Shown in pieces: positions 53,119 to 62,966 of a stretch of 64,000 nt of DNA. Each line of letters begins with the position of its first letter. Position 1 is the first letter of the stretch. Where the stretch lies: positions 105,621 through 169,620 of the forward strand of contig NZ_JAAZUI010000004.1 of NCBI RefSeq assembly GCF_012524075.1, given 5' to 3'. Position numbers and translations under genes: made by a program. The notes under the pieces were generated by a model, which did not search any database, was not told where the DNA came from, and saw only the letters and a program-made list of their open reading frames with translations. Source of the DNA: Lutibacter sp. B1 (GTDB lineage Bacteria; Bacteroidota; Bacteroidia; Flavobacteriales; Flavobacteriaceae).

Positions 53119-54366
53119 ATGAAAATATACAAATTTGGAGGCGCATCAGTTAAAGATGCTGAAGGTGTAAAAAATGTTTTAAGAGTTTTAAAACATGAAG
53201 GCTATCAAAATACACTTATTGTGATTTCTGCAATGGGTAAAATGACTAATGCTTTTGAAAAAATCATCAATTCATATTACCATAAAAAAGATGATTTAAA
53301 GCAAAATATTGATTTTGTAAGAAATTATCATTTAAGTATTATTGACAATTTGTTTAAGGAAGATACGCATGAAATTTTAATGGAAGTTGAAATGCTTTTT
53401 GGACAACTGACAGGCTTTTTCATTAAAAATAAATCAACAGATTATAATTTTATTTACGATCAAATTGTAGGTTTTGGAGAATTAATTTCAACCAAAATTG
53501 TAAGCGTATTTTTAAATGAAAGTGGCATAAAAAATAAGTGGATAGATGTAAGAAATTATATTAAAACCGACTCTAACTATCGTGATGCTTGTGTAAACTG
53601 GGACGTAACCAATACCAATATTCAAAAATTAAACTCTAAAGAGCTGTTTATTACGCAAGGGTTTTTGGGATCAAACTCAAAAGATAAAACAACATCATTA
53701 GGACGTGAAGGTTCTGATTATTCTGCTGCTATTTTTGCTCATTGCTTAAATGCTGAAAAATTAACTATTTGGAAAGATGTTGATGGCGTTTTAAATGCTG
53801 ATCCCAGATATTTTAATGATGCGCAATTGTTAGAACAAATTTCGTATGATGAAGCTATTGAAATGGCTTTTTACGGAGCATCGGTTATCCATCCTAAAAC
53901 GTTAAAACCACTCGAAAATAAAAAAATACCTTTATACGTACGTTCATTTGAAAACTTAAACCAAAAAGGAACCGTAGTTTCAAAAGGGAATCATTTAGTA
54001 CCGGAAATACCTTGTTTTATCTTAAAACAAAATCAAATTTTAGTATCAATTTCAGCATTGGATTTTTCGTTTATGGTTGAATATAATTTGAGCGACATAT
54101 TTAAAATATTACACAACTATAAGCTTAAAGTTAATTTAATACAAAACTCGGCCTTAAATTTTTCAGTTTGTATTGAAGATAAATTCAATACTTTTCAGCA
54201 GTTTCTAATGGAGTTAAAATCCAAGTATAAAGTAACTTATTTTGAAAATGTTTCGTTATATACCGTTAGACATTCTACCTCAAAAGTTATTGTTAAAATA
54301 GAAGAAAAAGGAGAGGTGCTTTTAAAACAAGCTGCAAAAGGAACAGTTCAAATTATTATGAAATAA
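53119..54366 (+). CDS. Aspartate kinase (monofunctional)
   Basis: A 415-residue kinase for the first step of the aspartate pathway (lysine, threonine, methionine). The N-terminal KFGGASVKDAEGVKNV is the kinase signature, followed by TSLGREGSDYSAAIFA (aspartate-binding) and WKDVDGVLNADPRYF. The C-terminal ~120 residues hold weakly conserved ACT-like repeats (ILVSISALDFSFMVEYNLSD), so feedback binding may be altered or absent. No homoserine dehydrogenase domain is fused. Confidence 0.92.
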   Translation: MKIYKFGGASVKDAEGVKNVLRVLKHEGYQNTLIVISAMGKMTNAFEKIINSYYHKKDDLKQNIDFVRNYHLSIIDNLFKEDTHEILMEVEMLFGQLTGFFIKNKSTDYNFIYDQIVGFGELISTKIVSVFLNESGIKNKWIDVRNYIKTDSNYRDACVNWDVTNTNIQKLNSKELFITQGFLGSNSKDKTTSLGREGSDYSAAIFAHCLNAEKLTIWKDVDGVLNADPRYFNDAQLLEQISYDEAIEMAFYGASVIHPKTLKPLENKKIPLYVRSFENLNQKGTVVSKGNHLVPEIPCFILKQNQILVSISALDFSFMVEYNLSDIFKILHNYKLKVNLIQNSALNFSVCIEDKFNTFQQFLMELKSKYKVTYFENVSLYTVRHSTSKVIVKIEEKGEVLLKQAAKGTVQIIMK

Positions 54367-54461
54367 ATTTCTAAAAGTTTAATTATCAATAAAAAACACA
54401 ATAAAAAAAACGTTTGGTTAGCGATAAATCATAAAATCAAACCAAATGAAATAAAATTGTT

Positions 54462-54469
54462 TATTTTTG
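54462..54469 (+). promoter_or_regulatory. Predicted -7 box for acyltransferase gene
   Basis: TATTTTTG, a full match to TAnnTTTG, 23 bases upstream of the ATG at 54493. Confidence 0.55.
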
Positions 54470-54492
54470 CAATTACCGTTAATTTAAAATAA

Positions 54493-56322
54493 ATGAGTTT
54501 AGTAACAGCTAAGGAAGTTGCGAAAGTAATAAATCTGGATAAATACGGATTTATAGGTACATTTTTTGGTTGGTTATTAATGAAGGTGCTTAGAATATCT
54601 ACAATCAATAAAAAATACAATAAGCATAAGCATTTAAGTGGAGAAGAATTTTTTTCAGCTTTGTTAGATGATTTTCAAATTAATTTTGAAATTCCTGAAG
54701 AAGATTTAAAACGTATTCCAAAAACAGGAGCTTTTATTACGGTTTCTAATCATCCACTTGGTGGTATAGATGGAATTTTATTGCTAAAATTACTGATTAA
54801 AGAACGCCCCGATTATAAAATTATAGGTAACTTTTTATTGCATAGAATAGAACCTATGAAACCATATATTATGCCTGTAAATCCTTTTGAAGACAGAAAG
54901 GATGCTCAGTCAAGTGTTACAGGTGTTAAAAATGCTTTAATGCATTTAAAAGAAGGATATCCTTTAGGTATTTTTCCTGCTGGCGAAGTTTCAACTTATA
55001 AAGACGGAAAATTAATTGTTGACAAACCATGGGAAGAAGGCGCTATAAAGCTAATTCAAAAAGCAAAAGTGCCGATAATACCAATTTATTTTCATGCAAA
55101 AAACAGCAGGTTGTTTTATTTTTTATCAAAATTAGATGACAAACTTCGCACAGCAAAATTACCTTCTGAATTATTGTCACAAAAAAGCCGTGTTATTAAA
55201 GTTAGAATTGGAAAACAAATTTCAGTTAACAACCAAGAAGAGTATTGCAACACTCAAGATTTTTGCGATTTCATTCGTAGAAAAACATATATGCTTGCTA
55301 ATCCATTTCAAAAAGAATCCAAAAAATTAAGTACCTCATCATTAAAATTGCCAAAATCGCCAAAAGAAATTGTAGGACAAAAGAATATTGATAAAATGAT
55401 TGCTGAAGTAGATGCCCTTAGAAATAATGGAGGGAGGTTACTTAAGAGTAAAAATTATGAAGTATACTTTTCTTTAAGCAAAAAGATTCCAAACATTACG
55501 TTTGAGATAGGGCGTTTGCGCGAAATTACTTTTAGAGAAGTTGGAGAAGGAACTAACGAGTCTATTGATTTAGATACTTTTGATAGTTATTATCATCATT
55601 TATTTTTATGGGATGATGAAGCTAAAAAAGTAGTTGGAGCTTACCGGATGGGTTTAGGGAAAGAGATTTACAAAAAATACGGCATTCAAGGATTTTATAT
55701 ACACACCTTATTCAAATTTGAACCCGAGTTGTATACTATGATGGAAAATTCAGTTGAAATGGGACGGGCTTTTATAATAAAAGAATACCAACAAAAGCCA
55801 ATGCCTTTATTTTTACTGTGGAAAGGAATTGTACATATAACTTTAAGGCATCCCGAATATAAATATTTAATTGGTGGCGTAAGTATAAGCAACCAGTTTT
55901 CTAATTTCTCAAAGTCGTTAATGATTGAGTTTATGAAATCTCATTATTACGATCCATACATAGCGCAATATATTCACCCTAAAAAAGAATATAAAGTTAA
56001 ATTAAAAGATGCTGATAAAGATTTTGTTTTTGATGCTACAAAAGCTGACATGAACAAATTTGATAGAATAATTGATGAAATTGAACCGGGAGCATTGCGT
56101 ATTCCGGTTTTAATTAAAAAATATGTAAAACAAAATGCACGATTAGTAGCGTTTAATGTAGATCCCAAATTCAATAATGCAGTTGATGGATTGATGTATA
56201 TACGTGTGCAAGATATACCGGAAAGTACTGTAAAACCGGTAATGGAAGAGTTTCAAGCCGAGTTGGAGAGTACTATTGAAAATGAGGCAGAAAGTATTTC
56301 TTCAAATTTTGAAAAATTATAA
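54493..56322 (+). CDS. Bifunctional OlsF-like acyltransferase (PlsC plus GNAT-like)
   Basis: A 609-residue fusion. Residues ~70-250 are a PlsC-type O-acyltransferase (FITVSNHPLGGIDGILL, FPAGEVSTYKDGKL); the H-x5-D spacing in HPLGGID departs from the canonical HX4D. Residues ~300-600 are an OlsB/haemolysin-like N-acyltransferase with ITFREVGEGTNESIDLDTFD and VVGAYRMGLGKEI. The domain order matches OlsF, which makes ornithine lipids in one protein. In Bacteroidetes related enzymes make glycine or ornithine aminolipids of the outer membrane. Confidence 0.85.
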   Translation: MSLVTAKEVAKVINLDKYGFIGTFFGWLLMKVLRISTINKKYNKHKHLSGEEFFSALLDDFQINFEIPEEDLKRIPKTGAFITVSNHPLGGIDGILLLKLLIKERPDYKIIGNFLLHRIEPMKPYIMPVNPFEDRKDAQSSVTGVKNALMHLKEGYPLGIFPAGEVSTYKDGKLIVDKPWEEGAIKLIQKAKVPIIPIYFHAKNSRLFYFLSKLDDKLRTAKLPSELLSQKSRVIKVRIGKQISVNNQEEYCNTQDFCDFIRRKTYMLANPFQKESKKLSTSSLKLPKSPKEIVGQKNIDKMIAEVDALRNNGGRLLKSKNYEVYFSLSKKIPNITFEIGRLREITFREVGEGTNESIDLDTFDSYYHHLFLWDDEAKKVVGAYRMGLGKEIYKKYGIQGFYIHTLFKFEPELYTMMENSVEMGRAFIIKEYQQKPMPLFLLWKGIVHITLRHPEYKYLIGGVSISNQFSNFSKSLMIEFMKSHYYDPYIAQYIHPKKEYKVKLKDADKDFVFDATKADMNKFDRIIDEIEPGALRIPVLIKKYVKQNARLVAFNVDPKFNNAVDGLMYIRVQDIPESTVKPVMEEFQAELESTIENEAESISSNFEKL

Positions 56323-57666
56323 AAATGAAGAATCGATAGGTTCCCAAAGTTCTATTTTATTTCCTTCCGGATCTAATATCCAACCAAATTTTCCATAGTT
56401 ATATTCTTCAATTTCACCTACAATTGAAACACCTTCTTCTTTTAATTTTTTTAAGAGTTCGTTTAAATTATCAACTCGGTAATTAAACATAAAATTTTTG
56501 GTTGAAGGCGAAAAATAGGGAGTATCATTTTTAAAAGGACTCCATTGGGTACTTGCAAGGTTGTTATTACTATCTTTCCACCAAAAAGTAGTACCCCAAT
56601 CGTCAGTTTTAAAACCTAAATGTTTTTTATACCATTCTTTTAATTCGGCAGGATTTTCAGCCTTAAAAAATAAACCTCCAATTCCTGTAACTCTTTTTAA
56701 TTCTTTAACAGCTAATTCTTTTTCTTTTAAAAAGAAAATTCTTTCAACTTTATTTACAATGGTTTGAGCAAGTTTAATATTAGATTCTACTGTCCAACCT
56801 GCAATATGAGGTGAAAGAAGTACGTTTTCAGCATTAATTAAATAATTGAATGCTTCAGGTAAATTATCGTTTTCAAACAGGTTTTCGAAAGATAGTTTTT
56901 CGTATTCTAGAACATCTAAACAAGCTCCTAATACTTTTTTTGATTTTAAAGCATCTACCAAATCATCAGTAGCAACGGCAGAACCACGAGCAGTGTTAAT
57001 TAAGTAAAATGGCTTTTTAAAATTGGCAATAAAATTTGTATTTACCATTTTGTACGAAAGCTTGTTAAAGGGTGTATGAATACTTAAAACATCTGCTTTT
57101 TCTTGTACTTCTTGTAGGGTTACTTGTTTGCAATTTTCATCTTCAACGCTATCTTTAATATCGTAGCAAATAACTTCAACATCAAAGCCTTTTAGTTTTT
57201 TGGCAAAAGCCTTTCCCATATTTCCATAACCTATAATTCCAACAGTTTTTCCTTCTAGTTCAATACCACGGTTGGCTTCACGTAACCATTTTCCGCTGCG
57301 TATTTCAAGGTCAGCTTTTTTTAAGTTGTTAAATAGAGAAAGAATCATACCCAATGCATGTTCACCAACGGCATTTCTATTTCCTTCTGGGGCAGAAATT
57401 AAATGAATCCCTTTTATTTCGGCATAATTAACATCAATACTTTCGAGTCCGGCACCAACACGGGCAATAAATTTTAAGTTAGTAGCTTTGTCTAAAAATT
57501 GTTTATCGATTTTAAATCTGCTTCTTATAACAATACCTTGATAGTTCTGAATTTTATCTTCAATTTGTTTTTTTGAAGAAGTATAATCTTCATCACAAAT
57601 ACAACCTAGTTTTTCTAAACCAGACTGTAGTATAGGATGATTAGTATCTATAAGAAGTACTTTCAT
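56317..57666 (-). CDS. D-3-phosphoglycerate dehydrogenase-like protein fused to a VOC domain
   Basis: A 449-residue single ORF. Residues 1-320 are a D-2-hydroxyacid dehydrogenase: GIIGYGNMGKAFAKKLKG (NAD motif), and catalytic Arg227 (INTARGSA), Glu254 (LDVLEYE) and His287 (SPHIAGW). Residues ~325-449 are a complete glyoxalase/VOC domain, RVTGIGGLFFKAENPAELKE to FGWILDPEGNKIELWEPID. It starts immediately at the panB stop codon. The ACT domain of classical SerA is absent. It overlaps the acyltransferase gene's end by 6 bases on the other strand. Confidence 0.9.
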   Translation of the reverse strand: MKVLLIDTNHPILQSGLEKLGCICDEDYTSSKKQIEDKIQNYQGIVIRSRFKIDKQFLDKATNLKFIARVGAGLESIDVNYAEIKGIHLISAPEGNRNAVGEHALGMILSLFNNLKKADLEIRSGKWLREANRGIELEGKTVGIIGYGNMGKAFAKKLKGFDVEVICYDIKDSVEDENCKQVTLQEVQEKADVLSIHTPFNKLSYKMVNTNFIANFKKPFYLINTARGSAVATDDLVDALKSKKVLGACLDVLEYEKLSFENLFENDNLPEAFNYLINAENVLLSPHIAGWTVESNIKLAQTIVNKVERIFFLKEKELAVKELKRVTGIGGLFFKAENPAELKEWYKKHLGFKTDDWGTTFWWKDSNNNLASTQWSPFKNDTPYFSPSTKNFMFNYRVDNLNELLKKLKEEGVSIVGEIEEYNYGKFGWILDPEGNKIELWEPIDSSFL

Positions 57667-58485
57667 TTAATATTGTTCGTTTTCATTTGGGAAGTCTAAG
57701 CTTTTAACATCGGTAATATATTGTTGAAAAGCGTTGGTCATTTCAGTATATAAGTCTAAGTATCTGCGTAAAAATCGAGGACTGAACTCGTGAGTCATTC
57801 CCAACATATCATGCATTACTAAAACTTGTCCGTCAACACCATTTCCTGCGCCAATTCCAATTACCGGGATTGAAAGACTTTCGGCAACTTCTTTAGCAAG
57901 TTTTGCCGGTACTTTTTCCAAAACCAAAGCAAAACAACCCAATTCTTCTAATAATTTAGCGTCTTCTTTCAATTTTTCAGCCTCTTCTTCTTCTTTAGCT
58001 CTAACAGTATAACTTCCAAATTTATAAATAGCTTGTGGTGTAAGGCCTAAATGTCCCATTACAGGAATTCCTGCAGTTAATATACGCGAAACAGACTCGC
58101 TTATTTCACTTCCTCCTTCTAATTTCACAGCATGTCCGCCAGATTCTTTCATGATTCTTATAGCCGAGTCTAAAGCACTTTTTGAGTTACCTTGGTAACT
58201 TCCAAAAGGTAAATCAACCACTACCAAACTTCTATCAATAGCTCTTATTACTGAACTTGCATGATAAATCATTTGATCTAAAGTTATAGGCAGTGTAGTT
58301 TCATGTCCGGCCATTACATTTGATGCAGAATCACCAACCAAAATAACATCAATACCTGCTTTATCAACAATTTTAGCCATTGTATAATCATAAGCAGTTA
58401 GCATGGCAATTTTTTCACCGTTTTTTTTCATTTCTACCAAACTTTTAGTAGTAATTCTTTTGTATTCTTTTTTTGCAGTAGACAT
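57667..58485 (-). CDS. panB: 3-methyl-2-oxobutanoate hydroxymethyltransferase
   Basis: A 272-residue enzyme making ketopantoate for pantothenate and coenzyme [50 protein letters not shown] and [22 protein letters not shown] are the PanB family blocks. Length is normal. It precedes the dehydrogenase/VOC gene without a gap (TAA followed directly by ATG). Confidence 0.96.
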   Translation of the reverse strand: MSTAKKEYKRITTKSLVEMKKNGEKIAMLTAYDYTMAKIVDKAGIDVILVGDSASNVMAGHETTLPITLDQMIYHASSVIRAIDRSLVVVDLPFGSYQGNSKSALDSAIRIMKESGGHAVKLEGGSEISESVSRILTAGIPVMGHLGLTPQAIYKFGSYTVRAKEEEEAEKLKEDAKLLEELGCFALVLEKVPAKLAKEVAESLSIPVIGIGAGNGVDGQVLVMHDMLGMTHEFSPRFLRRYLDLYTEMTNAFQQYITDVKSLDFPNENEQY

Positions 58486-58689
58486 TTTAATGCTTTTTTA
58501 ACTTGAAGAGGTAAAAGTAGTGAAAAAACATATTTATTTTAAATAACTTTAAATTTAGAATTTTTTAAAATGAAATATTTTTTTGTAATAAAAGGTTGAT
58601 ATATCATATTACACAATAAAATATAAATCAAAAGTTTGAAAATTATTGAATTAAAATTATATTTACGAAAATTCAACCCCATATAAAAA

Positions 58690-59475
58690 ATGAATAAAAA
58701 AGCATCTGTTACTTATGTAAATGAGCTTGAAGAGAAAATAGTTGATCTCAGTCTAAAGTTAAACAAAGCGAAGAATGAATTAACCTCTGTATATCAGGGT
58801 AATACAAAATTAATGAGTAAGCTTGCTCATAATTTAAAAAATCCGATAGGACTGATTTTTTCTTTTTCTGATATAATTTTGGAAGATGTGCAAAACGGTT
58901 CAACTGAGAAATTAGAACAACATGTGAAGATTATAAAAAACTCTGCAGGATATTCGTTAGAGTTGCTTAATTCAGTTGCAAAACTTGTTCAATTACAATC
59001 TGTTCAAACATTAAATTTTAGTGAGAAAAATTATATAGATGTATTAAATAATGTTATATCTAATTTAACTGAATTAGCGAATGCTAAAAATATAAAAATT
59101 GTAAAAAACTTTTCTAAGGAAGATCTATATATAAAAATTAATGAAGCTGAAATTTCTAAAGCAATAGAAAATATAATTAATAATGCAATAAGATTTTCAA
59201 ATCAAAATACTGCAATTACTATTACTGTTTCTGAAAATGAAAACATGGTTGAAACAATAATAGAAGACGAAGGAATTGGTATTTCTGAAGAGAATATTCC
59301 TAATATTTTAAATGAATTTTATGTTGAAAACACGTATTCTCCCGACAAGCAAAAATGTATTGGTTTAGGGTTGGCAATTGCAAATAGAGTCATTCAACAA
59401 CATAAAGGTAAAATTTCAATTAAAAGTATCAAAGGAGAAGGTTCTTCATTTATAATAACGTTACCTAAAAATTAA
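58690..59475 (+). CDS. Soluble histidine kinase without sensor domain
   Basis: A 261-residue kinase with only a short N-terminal coiled coil (residues ~6-36) before the catalytic core. H-box LAHNLKNPIGLIFSFSD carries the phosphorylated His47; the ATPase domain has N-box ENIINNAIRFSN, G1 EDEGIGISEEN and G2 CIGLGLAIANRV. It lacks transmembrane segments, PAS and receiver domains, so it must be recruited by another protein, plausibly the hybrid kinase encoded 115 bases downstream. Confidence 0.9.
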   Translation: MNKKASVTYVNELEEKIVDLSLKLNKAKNELTSVYQGNTKLMSKLAHNLKNPIGLIFSFSDIILEDVQNGSTEKLEQHVKIIKNSAGYSLELLNSVAKLVQLQSVQTLNFSEKNYIDVLNNVISNLTELANAKNIKIVKNFSKEDLYIKINEAEISKAIENIINNAIRFSNQNTAITITVSENENMVETIIEDEGIGISEENIPNILNEFYVENTYSPDKQKCIGLGLAIANRVIQQHKGKISIKSIKGEGSSFIITLPKN

Positions 59476-59589
59476 GAATTAAAGATTTATATTGATAAGG
59501 TGTTAGTATTAAGTAAGTTGTACGTAATGTAACTATTGTATTGTGAAAATTACGTATATTTAGACGCTCTAAAATCCCAAAATGAGAGA

Positions 59590-62500
59590 ATGAAAGGTAA
59601 AGAAAACAAAAAAAATGAATCGATAGATTTTTATAAAGAACCACAAAATTCTCAAAATATAACATCAACTGAAGTTCAATTTAAAAAATATTTTAATTTT
59701 TTTGAACATGCTCCTATTGCATTATGGATAGAAGATTTCTCAAAAGTAAAAAGATATATAGATGAAATTGCTGCTGAAAATAACAAGACAGTTAAAGCAT
59801 ATATTTTAGATCATCTGGAAATTGTTCCGGAGTTAGCTTCTATGATAACTATAAAAGAAGCTAATGCAGCTGCAGTAAACTTATATAAAGCAAAAAACAA
59901 AACAGATTTATATGAAAATATAAATAAGTGTTTTACAAATGATTCTAATATTGGTTTTGCTAATATGTTGAAAGATGTATTGTTGGGTAAATTAGATACT
60001 GAGGTTGAAACAATAAATAGAAACTTTGAAGGAGAATTAATTTATATATTAATAAAATTTAAAGTTGCAGATGGAGATGAAAATACACTAGAAAATGTAG
60101 TAGTTTCTGTCGAAAATATTACAGAAAGAATAAAAGTACGTGAAGCATTATTAGAAAGTGAACATAGATATAAAGAAGCTCAGTCAATAGCCAAAATAGG
60201 AAGCTGGTTTTACGATTTTAAAACTAAAGAATTATATTGGTCTGAAGAAGCATATAAAATGCTTGGTATTGAGCCAAATGCAAAAAAATTAACTATTGAT
60301 TTTTATTTGTCTTTTGTTCATGAAGATGATAGAGAGTTAGTACAAAATTTTTCAATAAAATCACTTTTAGCTAATCCAAATCAGAATTTACAATATCGCG
60401 TTATCACTTCAAATGGAGAATTGAAGCACATATTTGAGAAGAGAACTGTTATTATTGAAAATAATAGAATAATAAGAATTATTGGTATTGGACAGGATAT
60501 TACTGAGAGTGTTATTGCCGAACAAAAATTAAATGAAACCAAAAATTTATTTTCAAATACATTATCGAGTATAAAAGACGGCTTTGTTATTTTAGATAAC
60601 GATTTAAGATATACTTATGCAAATAAAGAAGCTGGTGAATTATTAGGAAGGAAAGCAGAAGAACTTTTAGGGAAACATCTTTGGACAGAATTTCCTGAAA
60701 AAGAAGGAGATATATTTTATGATAATACTATAAAGGCTATTGAAACAAAAAAACCTGTAAGCTTCGAAAATTATTTTGAAACTTGGGATAAATGGTTTGA
60801 AAATAGAATTATACCTTCTAATGAAGGAGTTATCATGTTTTTTCAGGAAATAACTGATAAAAAGAACACTGAAAATAAAATAAAAGAAGCATATAATATT
60901 ATAAATAAAAGCTCCTCAGTTGCAATATTATGTAAAAACGAATGGGACTTTCCTGTTGTTTTTGCTTCTGAAAATACAATAGATTTATTTAGCTATAAAT
61001 ACAATAAATTATTAAAAAATAAAATAAAAATACACCAATTAGTTTATCCTGATGATTTAAATTATATAAGAACTGAAATATTTAAATTAATTAAAAGTGA
61101 AAATTCTAAAGGAATAAAGCCGCAGCCATTTAGGATAATTACAAAAAATGGAAAAGTAAAATGGATACAATGTAGTATTGATGTTATTAGAAACAGCTCA
61201 AATAAAATAACTCATATACAAGGTATTGTTGAAGATATTTCGGAAAGAATTAAAAAAGAAGCATTAGAAAATGTATTATATAATATTTCTAAAGAAGCAT
61301 TAATTAATAATGATTTTAATAAATATTGTTTATATGTTAAGCAAGAATTACATAAAATTATTGACACTAATAATTTTTATATTGCTTTATATAATGAGGA
61401 ATCTGATACAATAACAACTCCTTTTATTTCCAGTCAAGAGGAAGAAACACCAAAAGAGTTTCCTGCAAAAGATACATTAACAGGATATGTTATAAAAACT
61501 AAAAAACCACTATTAGTTAATAAAGATATACATAATGAACTAATTGAAAAAGGTAAAGTTAAACTTGTAGGTGTAGACTCTAAAATATGGATAGGAGTGC
61601 CTTTAAAAATAGGAAATAAAGTTTTTGGAGCAATAGTTGTTCAAAGTTATGATAATGAAAATGCCTACAATGAGCATGATTTATTGTTGTTAGAATTTGT
61701 TGCCGATCAAATTAGTACTACAATTCAAAGAAAAAAAGTTGAAAATGAACTTAAAGAAGCTTTAATTAAGGCTCAGGAATCGGATAGACTAAAATCTTCA
61801 TTTTTATCTAATATGAGCCACGAAATCAGAACACCTATGAATGGTATTATAGGTTTCTCAGAATTGTTTTTAGATGCCAATATTTCAGAATCCAAAAGAA
61901 AAGAATATGCTAAAATTGTAATAAATAGCAGTAAACAATTACTGTCGATAGTAAATGATATTCTTGATTTTTCAAAAATTGAAGCAGGTGCAATAAAACT
62001 TGTTTATGAAAGTGTTAATATAAACAAATTGTTGGACGATTTGTTTGTGTTTTTTAGACCATCAGCAGAGCTAAAGAATTTAACATTGAGTTGTGTAAAA
62101 GATTTGGAAAATAATAAAAGCTATGTTCAAATTGATAAAACAAAACTAAATCAAGTATTAACCAATTTATTGTCTAATGCTTTTAAGTTTACCTATTCTG
62201 GAGGAGTAGAATTTGGGTATAAATTTTTAGAGAATAAGTTACAATTTTATGTAAAAGATACCGGAATTGGTATTGAAGAGAAACTTCAAGAAAAGATATT
62301 TGAAAGATTTATTCAGGCTAATTTATATTTAAATAAACATCATAAAGGAACAGGACTTGGGTTGTCAATTTCAAAAAAATTCGTAGAATTATTTAATGGT
62401 GAAATTTGGATAGACTCTAATAATAAAGGTACAACTGTTTATTTTACAATACCTTATATTAAACCAAAAGAAAAAGCAATAACTACAGTAATCGAAAATA

Positions 62501-62889
62501 ACAAACCTGCTTTTTATCAAAAAAGAAAAGAATTAACAATTCTTATTACCGATGATGAAGAGTATAATATGATGTATTTGAAAGAATTATTTTCCAAAAC
62601 AAACTTCAAAATTCTTGAAGCGGATAATGGGAAAAAAGCAGTAGAACTTTTTCAAAAACACCCTGAAATAGATTTGGTTTTGATGGATATTAAAATGCCG
62701 GTTATGAATGGAAATGAAGCAATGAAAGAAATAAAAAAACTTAAATCTGATATTCCGGTAATTGCTCTTTCTGCTTTTGCAATAGAAAATGAAAAAGATC
62801 AAGCGTTAAAAAAAGGTTTCGATTTTTATTTGACTAAACCAATAAATAAAAAAATACTGTTTGATATAATTAATAAATATTCTAAGTAG
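59590..62889 (+). CDS. Hybrid histidine kinase/response regulator (PAS-PAS-PAS-PAS-GAF-HK-REC)
   Basis: A 1099-residue cytoplasmic hybrid kinase from the ATG at 59590; a TTG 54 bases upstream adds 18 residues but no domain. In order: an N-terminal PAS-like domain (~30-200), three further PAS domains each ending in an ITE/DI-type PAC motif (GIGQDITESV, FFQEITDKK, GIVEDISERIKK), a GAF domain (~560-720), HisKA with His744 in NMSHEIRTPMNG, HATPase with DTGIGIEEKLQ and KGTGLGLSIS, and a REC domain with Asp1033 in LVLMDIKMPVMNG. No membrane segment, so it senses intracellular signals. Confidence 0.93.
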   Translation: MKGKENKKNESIDFYKEPQNSQNITSTEVQFKKYFNFFEHAPIALWIEDFSKVKRYIDEIAAENNKTVKAYILDHLEIVPELASMITIKEANAAAVNLYKAKNKTDLYENINKCFTNDSNIGFANMLKDVLLGKLDTEVETINRNFEGELIYILIKFKVADGDENTLENVVVSVENITERIKVREALLESEHRYKEAQSIAKIGSWFYDFKTKELYWSEEAYKMLGIEPNAKKLTIDFYLSFVHEDDRELVQNFSIKSLLANPNQNLQYRVITSNGELKHIFEKRTVIIENNRIIRIIGIGQDITESVIAEQKLNETKNLFSNTLSSIKDGFVILDNDLRYTYANKEAGELLGRKAEELLGKHLWTEFPEKEGDIFYDNTIKAIETKKPVSFENYFETWDKWFENRIIPSNEGVIMFFQEITDKKNTENKIKEAYNIINKSSSVAILCKNEWDFPVVFASENTIDLFSYKYNKLLKNKIKIHQLVYPDDLNYIRTEIFKLIKSENSKGIKPQPFRIITKNGKVKWIQCSIDVIRNSSNKITHIQGIVEDISERIKKEALENVLYNISKEALINNDFNKYCLYVKQELHKIIDTNNFYIALYNEESDTITTPFISSQEEETPKEFPAKDTLTGYVIKTKKPLLVNKDIHNELIEKGKVKLVGVDSKIWIGVPLKIGNKVFGAIVVQSYDNENAYNEHDLLLLEFVADQISTTIQRKKVENELKEALIKAQESDRLKSSFLSNMSHEIRTPMNGIIGFSELFLDANISESKRKEYAKIVINSSKQLLSIVNDILDFSKIEAGAIKLVYESVNINKLLDDLFVFFRPSAELKNLTLSCVKDLENNKSYVQIDKTKLNQVLTNLLSNAFKFTYSGGVEFGYKFLENKLQFYVKDTGIGIEEKLQEKIFERFIQANLYLNKHHKGTGLGLSISKKFVELFNGEIWIDSNNKGTTVYFTIPYIKPKEKAITTVIENNKPAFYQKRKELTILITDDEEYNMMYLKELFSKTNFKILEADNGKKAVELFQKHPEIDLVLMDIKMPVMNGNEAMKEIKKLKSDIPVIALSAFAIENEKDQALKKGFDFYLTKPINKKILFDIINKYSK

Positions 62890-62919
62890 TATTAAAAACT
62901 AAAAAAATAAAAGAATTTG

Positions 62920-62946
62920 CGGAACTTAAAATAAGTTCCGTTTTTT
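62920..62946 (+). terminator. Terminator after the hybrid kinase gene
   Basis: CGGAACTT (62920-62927) pairs with AAGTTCCG (62933-62940), loop AAAAT, followed by TTTTTT. Confidence 0.85.
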
Positions 62947-62966
62947 GTATTTTAATAAATTAGAAA

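Noticed and set aside
56317..57666. Frameshift or assembly error joining two genes
   Set aside because: Both domains are in a single uninterrupted frame with sensible linker residues, so fusion is preferred, though read-level checking is still listed.
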